NCBI RefSeq assembly: GCF_947507565.1
Contig: NC_089189.1
Coordinates: 1,178,001-1,242,000, forward strand
Length of the DNA: 64,000 bases
Source: Oscarella lobularis
Taxonomy: Eukaryota > Porifera > Homoscleromorpha > Homosclerophorida > Oscarellidae
Direction of reading: 5' to 3'
The notes beneath the pieces are model-generated. The model searched no databases. It was not told the origin of the DNA and saw only the letters and a list, made by a program, of their open reading frames with translations. The position numbers and the translations under genes are program-made. Of this stretch, positions 1 to 9,800 are shown in pieces. Numbering within the stretch: the stretch's first letter is position 1; every line of letters starts with the position of its first letter.

Positions 1-1345
1 ATTCACCTTAGCAATGCAATAACGGTCGCTTTGAGTTTCTTCACCGCATTCGCGCTGGCTCTTCTTGCTCGCTTTCCCAAGTTCATGAACCGCGTCCACA
101 CGCCGTTTTTCGCCGAAACGAGAACGACAGGCTCCGTCTCAGGGTCATCAGCAACGCTCTCGCGAGCCACTTCATTTGTGTCCATGACGACCAAGGCGAC
201 ATCATCGTCCTTCTTTGCGCTCGAATCTCTAACAGCAATGTCACTCCGCTTATTTACACGACATATTTTTCAATATACCGTTTCTTCTTCTTCTTCTTCT
301 TCCTCTTCGACGTTTCCGGAAGAAAAAAGAAGACGATCGCAACGCCGATTAGATTGAGAAACGCGACCAGAGCGCTCGGCAAGAAATAGGGAAACGTTTC
401 GAGGAGACCTTAATTAATTAATTAAAAATATTTTCTTGTCTATATGCACATCTAACAAACGCGCACCCTTAGGAAAACGACCGGGGTACTGGCGAACGGG
501 CTCCGCCAAAAGTCCTCCGATAGCCGAACCAAATATGAGACCGACGCCCCACGAAGCGGAGACAAACGACATCCCTTTCGCTTGATTCGTATCGTCCGAA
601 ATGTCGGCGACAGTCGCCTTGCAAATGCCCAAGATCCCTTACACGTCAATGATATTATCAATACGTAATTCTCTAATTCTATTTTATAAATACCTATACT
701 CACCCTCGCTCGCGCCGCTCAGTATTCGCGTTACCATTGCCCACGCTAGACCGGTTTGCGTGTTGGTGAAGGCGAACGTGAACGTGAACGACGACAATAG
801 AGTCCCGCTGAGTAGAATCGACCATCGACGACCCTTCGTATCAGAGAGAGTTCCCCAAAAGTAGCTTTTTTTTGAAAAAAAAAAATCAAACTTAACTAAA
901 CGTACCGTATCTCGAAGAAAAAAAAGGACTACCTGCCCACAAATCGTCCAATGAAGAATGCAGAGGCGACAAGACCAGCGTAGTATCCTAGAAGAAATCT
1001 TGGACGTTGGGCTAAATATAAAGAACGTTATGTGCATATGTGCCTGCGTCTTCTTCTTGCACGAATTCTCCGTCGCGTTTAAATTTCTGCGAAAGACGAT
1101 TGTGGGATTATGGGGAGAGAAATGATTTTATTTATGACGTCGTCTCACCCTAACCAGCCAAGGCAAGAATGGAAACACCACGGAAATGGTCGAAGCGCTG
1201 GCTACCTATAAGGCACAAGGAATCTTCAGTCTTCTCTCCACGCGATGGGTCTCTCTCTCACCATAATTGTGAACGATACGAGAACGACTCGCCAATTGAC
1301 TGGTGTTGGCTTGGATATAGAAGTTTCCTTAGGCGATGCATCCAT
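1..1345 (-). CDS. MFS transporter, N-terminal half (partial, runs off left edge)
   Basis: Probable 12-TM major facilitator carrier of the ZIF-like/MFSD kind, moving a small solute across a membrane; the substrate cannot be read. The start ATG is at 1345, giving a 28-codon exon (1345-1262), then 1205-1149, which encodes the first membrane segment with FPFLPWLV. A further exon near 1090-1045 has an unresolved 3' boundary. Exons at about 1010-932 (LGYYAGLVASAFFIGRFVG) and 861-703 follow; the latter begins with the family loop GTLSDTKGRR (MFS motif A). Exon 640-471 contains SFVSASWGVGLIFGSAIGG, and 411 leftwards carries segment 6 ending FFFLPET. The basic, acidic stretch at 200-3 fits the cytoplasmic loop between segments 6 and 7. 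The C-terminal half lies outside the window. Family assignment is good; exact exon edges are approximate. Confidence 0.8.
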
Positions 1346-1762
1346 TCGGTGTCTCCGCGAGCTGCTAGAGGTCTGGAACGCGCAGAAACTTTGCGAGAAA
1401 CTGCAGTAGCTAGCGTGCGCTAGAACCTACAAACTTTTTTGTTTTTTTATTGGTCACAGGCTCCTTTATTTTTATGCATCTTTTGGTGTTGATATAGTCG
1501 TGAAGTAGCCAGCTACCTAATTGATGTTCAATCAGTCGAAGAGCATCAATTAACGATTTTTTGCTTGTCATCAACGCGGAAAGGTTGATAAAGTACAGAA
1601 GTACAGAAAAAAATGATTTGGTGTACACACAAAACGCAAATTAGCAAAAACAATAAATAATAAATAATCATCCTAATGGTGTAAGCGAAGCATACAAACA
1701 GCGAACGTTCTATAACCAACAACAGACACATACGAAATAACAAGAAAATCCGACGAGCGTTC
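1346..1762. other. Intergenic region, no gene seen
   Basis: AT-rich spacer between the MFS start and the Reeler gene stop. It contains short open frames with low-complexity translations and no recognisable domain. It probably holds the MFS promoter and the 3' untranslated part of the Reeler gene. Confidence 0.5.
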
Positions 1763-3588
1763 TCAAGCGCAATAGTCGCTCAGCCACGATCGGAATTCGG
1801 ATTTCCACGCGTCGAAACTCATCTTCCACTCCAGAAAGTCCTCTCTAAACTGAGCAACTAGAAATAGAAACAAAATCGACTCAGAAACAACAAAACGCTA
1901 AGCAGTAAACTAACCCAAATCAGGAGTGATCGTGGTATTCGTTGGAAGTTCTGTAAACGGAAGACTGACCGTTGGAGAGGGCGTCACGGTAAGCTTTTCC
2001 GTTGTCGGAGGAATAGTTGTCACCCCTGAAGGTGGACTGGTAGTAGAACCGTCTGTTGTGATTAAATCGTCATCAGTTGTTAGTGAAACGGTAGGCTCTT
2101 TTGTATTTGGAGGAATTGTTGTCACCCCTGGAGGTGAACTGGTAGTAGAACTTTCTGTTGTTATTACATCGTCATCAGTTGTTAGTGAAACAGTAGGCTC
2201 CTTCGTAGTTGGAGGAATTGTTGTCACCCCTGGAGGTGGATTTGTAGTAGAACCTGCAGTAGTCGGAGGATTTGTCGTCACTCCAGGAGTAGTGGAACCA
2301 TCTATTATTATACCAGGATCAGTCGTTACTTGAGCAGTAGTAGGCGCCTTCGTAGTCGGAGGATTCGTCGTCACTCCAGAGGGTGGATTAGTAGTATCTT
2401 CTATTATTATTATACCAGGATCAGTGGTCACTGGAGCAGTAGGCGCCTTCGTAGTTGGAGGATTCGTCGTCACCCCAGAGGGTGGATTAGTAGTATCTTC
2501 TATTATTATTATACCAGGATCAGTGGTCACTGGAGCAGTAGGCGCCTTCGTAGTTGGAAGATTCGTCGTCACCCCAGGAGGTGGATTAGTAGTATCTTCT
2601 ATTATTATTATACCAGGATCAGTGGTCACTGGAGCAGTAGGCGCTTTCGTAGTTGGAGGAATCGTCGTCACCCCAGGAGGTGGATTAGTAGTAGAATCGT
2701 CTATAAGTATGACGTCAGTCGTCGGAGCATCGGAAGGAGTCGCTGGTGGCGGCGAAGTTGAATCAGAAACGATGGGCGGCGACGTCGTTTCTACGACCAC
2801 AATGATCTCATCGGAGGGAGTCGAAGTCGCGGAGGAAGGCGGTCCCGTCGTCGCAACGGAAAGAAAAGAAAAGGATTCGGACGGAATTTGAAGCCAGTAA
2901 ATCGTCCGCGTTTGAACGACGGTGCACCTACGAAGCAAAATCAATCAAATTAGTCAAAATGACGAGATTAAGATAATTCGCATGCCACTGGGCTTACAAG
3001 GCTCTCAAGTCTCCCTCATCCGAACTGGGAGCGATCCATTCGGCTTGAAATTGCGATACAGAGTCAGAATTGTTGTGAACGACAGCCGATGCCTAGAGAG
3101 ACTTATCCTAGACGCGCGCTCGCGTTCCTATATAGAGAGCGATTATACCGAAGAAGAAGAGCAATCCAACGTCTTCGCTTTCGGATCCGAAGCGGACACG
3201 GTGAAAGAGCCGAGTGGGACGGTCGAACTTCCGTCCGCTTTTCGTACCTGGCACATGAAGCCTTTGAAGTCGGGCGTCGACGAGCTCGCCTTGTCTATGG
3301 TCACTGTCAAAGAGAAGAGAACAAAGGGACGATTCACGAATGACGTCAGAGTGACAGAAGATTGACAGGCAGACCGTGATAGGTCGCTCCGCTCGCGTAT
3401 CCGACGCCGACGGCGGTGACGTTGACGACGTAGGGAGCCGAGCTCGTCTGAGGATCGGCGCCGTGGCCCGACGGGTCGGGGGCCATGCTCGTACAGGCAT
3501 CGATTGGAGGCCCCGAGGAAAAGGCGTCGCACGTGAAAAGAGTGCCTATTGCGGACGCTAGGACGATTGCGATGGCGCTCCTTCCCAT
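1763..3588 (-). CDS. Secreted Reeler-domain protein with mucin-like Thr/Pro stalk
   Basis: Start ATG at 3588 begins a signal peptide (MGRSAIAIVLASAIGTLFTC). Exon 1 (3588-3375) carries the Reeler opening GPPIDACTSMAP and PYVVNVTAVG. Exon 2 (from 3303 to about 3150) reads VTIDKASSSTPDFKGFMCQV, the conserved FxGFxxQxR core. Exon 3 (about 3089-3005) continues with VVHNNSDSVSQFQAEWIAP, and exon 4 (about 2932-1915) finishes the domain with TVVQTRTIYWLQIPSESF. Exon 4 then becomes a roughly 300-aa Thr/Pro-rich tandem repeat. The last exon adds about 33 residues rich in Trp and charge and stops at 1763. Reeler domains occur in extracellular matrix, defence (defence protein 3/noduler type) and nematode-to-vertebrate reelin proteins. 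The repeats look like an O-glycosylation stalk. No membrane segment is seen, so a secreted matrix or defence protein is likely. Confidence 0.8.
1990..2700 (-). repeat. Tandem repeat encoding Thr/Pro mucin-like units
   Basis: The block from about 2330 to 2690 contains nearly identical 99-bp units (33 aa each) of the type GVTTNPPTTKAPTAPVTTD. From 1990 to 2330 the units are more diverged, with SLTTDDD variants. The reading frame is kept in every unit. The repeats are Thr-rich with Pro spacing, as in mucin-type O-glycosylated stalks, and the unit number could vary between alleles. Confidence 0.85.
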
Positions 3589-3659
3589 TGTGTGAAACGA
3601 GAGAAGGGATGCGAGGAAGCTGCGTGCGCAGAAGAATGCAAACGACAGAATGAGGAGCA

Positions 3660-3741
3660 CTTGTGCGGTTTCTCATGTTGGTTGTCTGTTATACACGGGA
3701 CTTTGGACGCGTTTCTCACTTTCCATTCGCCTGGAAACAGA
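3660..3741 (+). pseudogene. Decayed fragment of a TMED first exon
   Basis: Bases around 3665-3708 match the start of the intact TMED exon at 4432-4467 (shared CGGGACTTTG and preceding GGTTGGTTGT). Bases 3710-3741 match 4598-4632 (shared TCTCACTTTCCATT and GCCTG.AAACA). The roughly 130 bases that lie between these blocks in the live gene are missing here. The fragment has no continuation into the GOLD domain exons, so it is a non-functional remnant. Confidence 0.6.
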
Positions 3742-3960
3742 TAAAAATTGTCCTAGGGGCCCCTCTACTTGATTCTCGATCTTATCATGTACATCTATTG
3801 TACCTTAGACTGTTATGTCTTTTTCTATGTTGTTCGAAGCGCCGTAGGACCGAACTGAAGTCGCGCACGTCACGTGATAATCGTGACGTCATTAGAAAAT
3901 AGCCAATGATAAAAAAACGAGTGGTTCGCCTACGAAAAATAAAACAATTTAATTATGCGA

Positions 3961-4397
3961 TCACAAAACTCGGCAATTCTCCTTCAAAACGCTAATGTCG
4001 CCTTGTAAGACCCAAACAACTTCTCGAAACGTCGGTCTCATTTTCGGATCTGTATCCGTGCACTTTTTCAAAAGACTGTTACATAGCTGCCAACTCTCCC
4101 GCTTTAGCGGGAGAACTCCCGCTTTTGAGGCAAAAATTGGCCTCCCGCCCGCTTTCCAAAAAAAGCAGTTTTTCTCCCGCTTTGGAGACTTCCCTAGATT
4201 TGGTTTATTCGCGAAATATTCGGTTATCCAGTTATTTAGTAAGCACTTTAAAGTAGCAAAAATCAACCTCAAAAATGCGTTGTGTGGGCGTGGTCTCCGG
4301 TCGCTTTTCTTATCGCTCGTCCTCCCCAGAGAAGCATTACTTGATCGATAATGACAGCGACGTGTCCCTGTCGAGATGAGGGGCACGCGGAAGACAT
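3961..4397 (-). pseudogene. Remnant of a Kelch-Death-kinase family gene
   Basis: On the minus strand, 4397-4330 translates as MSSACPSSRQGHVAV...MLLWGG. This is almost the exact N-terminus of the three intact Kelch-Death-kinase genes at 53334, 58082 and 62617. The other end, 4090-3961, encodes LLKKCTDTDPKMRPTFREVV followed by about 20 residues and a stop, which is the tail of a kinase C-lobe. Everything between is gone (about 4 kb in the live copies) and is replaced by roughly 240 bp, including a repeat with CTCCCGC hairpins. The copy is therefore a truncated pseudogene about 45 kb from its relatives. The kinase tail differs enough from K1-K3 that it could come from another kinase of the same family. 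Confidence 0.7.
4084..4190. repeat. Short interspersed repeat with CTCCCGC hairpins
   Basis: The stretch begins with AGCTGCCAACTCTCCCGC and contains several copies of CTCCCGCTTT, one forming a perfect short hairpin (CTCCCGCTTTAGCGGGAG). It interrupts the kinase remnant and shows no coding signal. It looks like a dispersed non-autonomous repeat inserted into the pseudogene; no target duplication could be proven. Confidence 0.45.
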
Positions 4398-4425
4398 CCT
4401 TCAAGTGCAGACGCGGTCGAAGAAG

Positions 4426-5318
4426 ATGCGATTCGGTTGGTTGTTTATCTTATACGGGACTTTGCAGATTCAGATGAACGTCTTACTCGTCACAACAGCG
4501 CTCTTGTACGGAGTCGTTAGACTTTTCTCGCCGGCGAGCGGACGAAAATACCTACCCAAAGACTTGGTCGAAGATGCACGAGAGTGGACGACGCACTTGG
4601 GCACGTCTCTCACTTTCCATTTGCCTGCAAACAACAAAGAATGTTTCTACCAATACGTCGACGCAGACAATGAACATTTGAACGTACAATTCCAAGTCGG
4701 TTGACCCTATATGCGAAAAGAGACGCGCTTTCAACGACTTCTAGGTGCTAAAAGGCGGAAACCTCGATATTGACGTCATCATTAGAAATCCCAGCGGAAG
4801 AGTCGTATCTGTCAAATTGAGGATACAGCAGTCGAGCGGCGATACATACTATCCAGACGAAGAAGGGGATTTTGAAATTTGTTTTAGTAATGAATTCAGT
4901 CGTGTTACGAGCAAAATGATTATGATTGATATCGACGTAATACCAAACGACGACGATGGAGGAGGAGGAGGAAGAGGTCAATATGACTATGATGATGATG
5001 ATAATCTTAATCAGTTTGAGAGGGGTATTCGTGGAGATGACAACTTTCCTAAACAAGAATTCAAATTAATAAGCGTAACACAGTTATGCATTTTAATAAA
5101 ATCGTATTAGTATTTTATAGGACGCTCTGGATAGAATTGAAATATTTGTTTACAAGTCAATTCATTCTCAGATGGCTTCCAAGGCTCACGAGAGTCGAGA
5201 TATGTACGTCGCTGAAGAGATTAATGATATGGTACTAACTTGGTCTCTCGTCGAATTGCTCTTGATCTGTCTTGTGGCAATTGCTCAAATAGCTTTTGTT
5301 AAGAGAATAGTTTCCTAA
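4426..5318 (+). CDS. p24/TMED family cargo receptor (GOLD domain)
   Basis: A type I membrane protein of the early secretory pathway that helps load COPI/COPII vesicles. Three exons join in frame: 4426-4695, 4745-4936 and 5121-5318, giving 219 aa, the usual p24 length. The start at 4426 (MRFGWLFILYGTLQ) is preferred because the upstream in-frame ATG at 4351 lies inside the Kelch-family remnant; ATG 4474 is an alternative. The signal region is followed by the GOLD domain (SLTFHLPANNKECFYQYV, VLKGGNLDIDV, YYPDEEGDFEICFSNEFS). Exon 3 gives a helical stalk, then a membrane segment (LLLICLVAIAQIAFV) and a very short tail KRIVS. The tail lacks a classical FF plus KK ending. Intron 2 contains a GGA-rich, Asp/Gly-like microsatellite that stays open but is not part of the family. 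Confidence 0.85.
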
Positions 5319-6180
5319 ACGAAATATCAATGCAGCTGTACAGGATATGTTTTATTGAAAAGAAATGCGTTCCTATTTTTTTTCTAAGAAAACCAAGGTA
5401 CGTGAGAAACCATCTTATCATACAGACCTGCCCATTTCTCTAGACGGCGTTAACGAATAGTTTAGGAACGCAGTAGGTCGAAACTGCCACTTGTATGACA
5501 CATCTTCCTCAGAAGCAGAACAAGACAATTGAAAGCCATCTTTGCTTTTTCTAGAAATGTCACGGTCGGTTCGTTCCGTATTGTTGGACAAGACCCCATC
5601 TAAAATAAAAAAAATGCAAAAGTGGCCTTACGTGACAGCCCGCGCTTTCGCGAAGGCGCGCGTTAGTCATGGTCAGAAGTACTCTACACAGTAGTGTAGC
5701 TCGCGAAAGCGGAGAGTAACGAGATCCAAAACGTAAGTTGGACGCGTTTTGCTGTCGCAAAGCTTAGTTTTTTTCCGTTACACGTCGCGAACGAGAAGTC
5801 GAACGTAAGGCGATGTGTTCGTCGTCGTCCGAGCGAGCAGAACGGGCCCAGAACGAAGAAAAACCACTGGAAAAACGTACCAGAGTCTGAGAAAATCAAT
5901 CCAGTGACGAGACGAGAAGAACGACGGCAAAGAAATGACGCCAGAACCGGGCATATGCGCCTGCATGTCGTCGAGCTTCTAACTCTCCCGGAAGAGAGCG
6001 TTGCTTTTAGATGTGTCGCTTTCGTTCAAATTTTCGACGAGTCAACTCAAGTAGATTATTGGTCATACCGGTAGTTCGATTTTGCATCTCAATTTATTAT
6101 GATTTATAGACATATGTACCTCATTTTTTAGGAGTCCTCCTACGCAGTGTATTTCTCTAACCTCATTGCGTACGTCACAT

Positions 6181-6222
6181 TGACTCCGCGTCACTCAAAG
6201 ACCGTAAAAGGCGTCAAAAAGC
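6181..6222 (+). pseudogene. Possible remnant of calcyphosine-2-like exon 1
   Basis: About 41 bases here align with 35 matches to codons TPRHSKTASGVKK of the calcyphosine-2-like first exon at 41432-41474 (shared GACTCCGCGTCA and GGCGTCAAAAAG). The match fades on either side and is followed by an in-frame stop. A weaker second match sits at 23852-23890 upstream of gene B. It could instead be a dispersed short repeat. Confidence 0.4.
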
Positions 6223-6717
6223 ATTGATCATCGAGCGTCGATATCGAGAGGACAATCGACTATCATGCTTTCAGAATCTACGTCAGAGTGCGTCTAACCT
6301 TAGGGGACAGTTCCCGTTATAGCTTCGTATGTGGGATGTTGCATGTGTAGGGGATTCTTCGTAGGGACTCCTCCCCACGCGCTCCATTGTATCTACTTTC
6401 GCCATGTATATGCGCACGCATCAAAGAAAGTGAGACTTCTAATCCCTGTGCCAAGTCCGTGTGCGTCGTTCAACTCTGAAAATCTTCTCGGTGAGACAGC
6501 GCACATAGCCTGAGGAAAATGCAAACAGACGCCAATGCTAAGTGTGCATGGTTATGTTGTTTACATTAGCTAAGATCCTATGCACTTTTCGCCTACTGTA
6601 AACACGGCGTCACAATGAGACTACCTTAGCTGCAATCTGCACACGCCACATTCACTGCAAACCCTGCTACTATAGTATACGAACCCGTAGAGTCGTCTCA
6701 ACTTTTGAATTTTGGAA

Positions 6718-6727
6718 GCCACGCCCA
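6718..6727 (+). promoter_or_regulatory. GCCACGCCCA box upstream of gene A
   Basis: The same ten bases occur 151 bp before the gene A ATG and 155 bp before the gene B ATG (24517-24526), although the surrounding flanks have diverged. The core matches the CACCC/GC-box consensus bound by KLF/Sp zinc-finger factors. The function is inferred only from this conservation. Confidence 0.35.
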
Positions 6728-6868
6728 ATATTCAGATACACCACGCCATAGATTGTTCTCCGCTCATTATGACGCATCGCGCCCTTGTCACGCATGTTGT
6801 CTACGTCCAACGGTTTATCGTTGTGTAACGCATGTCTTTGTTTCCAGAGCAGTTGCCTTTCTCAAGCC

Positions 6869-9800
6869 ATGGCTTTCACATGGCTCCTCGTCGTGACGAG
6901 TATCTTTTCATTCCTATTTCCAGCTCAAGTCTGTAAGTTTCCACGTTTTCTGAGTTGTTATTTTGAGCGGTTCTTCTTAGTCGGTTCTGAAACGGAAATC
7001 GGGGGAGCCTACGCGTCAGATGTGTTGTTGACCGTAGCCAATAGTCCTTACGTTGTCACCAGAGACCTGACCGTATCAAGTGGGACGACTCTCACAATTG
7101 AATCCGGCGTGAAGATGAATTTTCAAGCTAGAGTACGTCTCATCGTCAACGGAACCCTCAGAGCAATCGCTGGCTCACGTGGGCGGGAGATCGTCATGTA
7201 TCACAATGCGACAGTGGGAGTCAATTCGGCCGCTTTGCGTCTCGTCGGCGGAGCGACTCCTCGTGAAGGCCGGATCGAAGTGTTTGATTCACTGAGCAAT
7301 AACTGGGGCACGGTGTGCGACGATTTTTGGAATCGAAACAACGCCAAAGTCGTCTGCCGGGAGCTCGGGTTCAACGATCCTATAGGTTCTGATTATTACA
7401 CGAGGCGTTTTGGTGCTGGAGCTGGAGACATTGGACTATCGAACGTAGATTGTGATGGCGTTGAGAATTCTCTTTTGGATTGCCGCTCTCGAAAGTGGAA
7501 CAATAACAGCTGCGAGCATACGGAAGACGTGGGTGTTGTATGCGGTGAAGGGAGTGTGGGATTTTGGGGCGGCATTGCGTTTGAAGGCGAAGGTGTCGCA
7601 GTAAGTACGTCATCAAATGGAGTAATGAACTATTCGACGTCAAGTGTGATGCAAAATGTTCGCATTTTGAACGCTGGTATCGTGCCTGACAGAGTTCATC
7701 AATCAACTCCCGATGCCAACGTGGCCGCCGTCACAGCGACGTCAGCAGTGGCAAGGATGATCAACGTGACAATTTTGGACAGTCGATCGTCAGGAATTGA
7801 GCTCAATAACATTCACGCGGACATTGACTTCGAAGCAGTTGCTGTTCGTAACTGCAGTGGAACGGGCCTGACTGGACAGTCCTCTCGCCGTCTGACGTGC
7901 TTGCGATGTCACGTGGAGAACTGCCATCAAGGCGGTATCAGTATCAACAGAATTCCTAGTCTTTCTGGTCGACCAACTGTCAGCGTTCCCTCATATAATT
8001 TCAGTCATCCAAAAACTACGAGAAGTGGCGAAAAATCATATTTTGTCGACGACAAGGGTATTTACTTTACCTTCAAAACGGCAAGCAGTAACGCTGGCCG
8101 CTATTTCCGCATTTTGGAGACTTCTCCTGGCTACGGGTTGTCCGTTTCCTTTGACCGCTTTCTAATCCGCGGTCGAGGGTATTTTAGAGTGATCAATGGA
8201 TACACAGGGTACGTACATTTAAGTCGTTGGGCCTGGCCTACGTCGTCTGATGCAGTCAACGTGACGGCTGACTATCATCAATTGGTGATATACTTTAATA
8301 CGTATTCCTGGTACTCCACGGACTTGACTGGCGATATCAAAGCGTACGTTTCTCGTTATCGTTTGGATTCACGACAAGTGAATCTTTTGGGTTGCTCAAC
8401 GGTTCGTTCCGTTTCATCTTATGGGCTTCAAATTCAAGGGTCTCTTGGATCTTTGCGTGTTGCTGAACATAATGCGATTGACAATGGAGGAGGTGGCATG
8501 CAGATTTCTGGAACCGGCTATTCAGTTCAGATAGACAGATCTGTGGTTCAATACGGGGTTCGTGATTACAATTCCAACCACGGAATTCACATAAACGGCT
8601 ATTTTTCATTGACGGAGCTCTCTCATTCTCGCATTAGTGATCATTACTATGGAGTCTACTGGTACAGCAATGGCGCTGGAAATATAAGCATCTTGGATAA
8701 CGTTTTCAACGGATCACGCACTGACTCTGGACTGAGATACATCTACAGTGGTCTCTACGTACGATGTTATGAACCATACACATATAATTGGAAATTGAAT
8801 GGGAATCGAACGGTTTCTATTGATGGAAATACTTTTACTCGAGTCGGAGCCTTTCAGCAGGGTTCATATGCAATGCGGTTCTATGCGCATTATTCGTATG
8901 GATTAGTGAGCATGGTTAACGTGACTAACAATTTCTTTATTCAAAACGGAGGGCGTTTCTACTGTCACCAGAATTTTTACCACGCAGACAAAAGTGTAGT
9001 GTTTGCGAGAAACAGATTTGAAGATAACGACGTTGGATCTGGCTCAAGCGTTTTTCAACTGAGTACCTACGCCAGTAGACATGTCGGAGTACGCGTCATC
9101 GTAGAAGAGAATACTTTTGTTCATAACAAGGGTCAATCTATCGTTCTATTGTCTCCTAGCTTTTCCTTCAGCGATAGAGTTCTTCAAGATCAGAACTTGG
9201 CTCTCTTCAGAAACAATACTTTGGAAAATAATGTTGTTTATAATAGAACAATCGCGTCTACAGCTCCAAACTGTGTTTTTCAAGTGGCCGGAAGTGTCTT
9301 CATGGAGGTCTATCATAATGTGTTTAATAATCCAGGCTCTTTATATGAAGTTGGCAGTAGAATCGAAGGAACGTCGTCGTTGGACAAGGTCAATTTTACT
9401 TTCAACTATTGGGGGACAGTCCTTGATTTGACTATTCAAAACAGAATATTTGATTTTGACGATTCGAATTTCTTTGTTACAGTCAAGTACTTTCCCTTTC
9501 TGCTCTCTACAAACGTATCCGACGTCGCAACAAGCCATCCTAAAAGGCGCCCTCAGTTTGTTTTTTCATCTGGAAATGTAGGAGGCCAACTAAACGACTA
9601 TGTGGTGTTGACAGCGGCGGGTTCTCCGTATCTCGTAACGCGAGATATCACGATTCTTTCAACGGGCACACTTACGATCGAAGCTGGCGTTGTGCTTCGT
9701 GTCAAAGCCAATGCGCGCATTTTAGTTGAAGGCAGCATGTACTCGCTAGGAAGTGCAGACAGCCCTGTCACAATTCGTGCACAGAGTAATAGCAACGACT

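Larger units (their letters stand above)
5319..6868. other. Intergenic and 5' region of giant gene A
   Basis: I find no supported gene in 5319-6100. Several short frames exist on both strands (for example around 5684-5966) without a recognisable domain. From about 6130 to the gene A start, the sequence resembles the region upstream of gene B (23840-24671), with shared blocks such as CTTTCGCCATG near 6398 and 24227 and GTAACGCAT/GTAACGCGT just before the start codon. The duplicated unit therefore includes roughly 0.7 kb of 5' flank. Confidence 0.5.

Noticed and set aside
1926-2891. Long plus-strand Val/Gly-rich and Arg/Ser-rich frames
   Set aside because: They are shadows of the Thr/Pro repeats on the minus strand; repeats keep several frames open at once.
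4351-4425. Longer TMED start at ATG 4351
   Set aside because: These codons overlap the Kelch-family remnant read on the other strand and would precede the signal segment with a polar, Cys-containing stretch unlike p24 proteins.
5684-5966. Possible small minus-strand exon pair
   Set aside because: A plausible donor exists but no conserved domain, paralogue or convincing continuation was found.
6785-6868. N-terminal extension of gene A upstream of ATG 6869
   Set aside because: Gene B does not keep this frame, and ATG 6869 begins a good signal peptide at a position conserved in B (24672).
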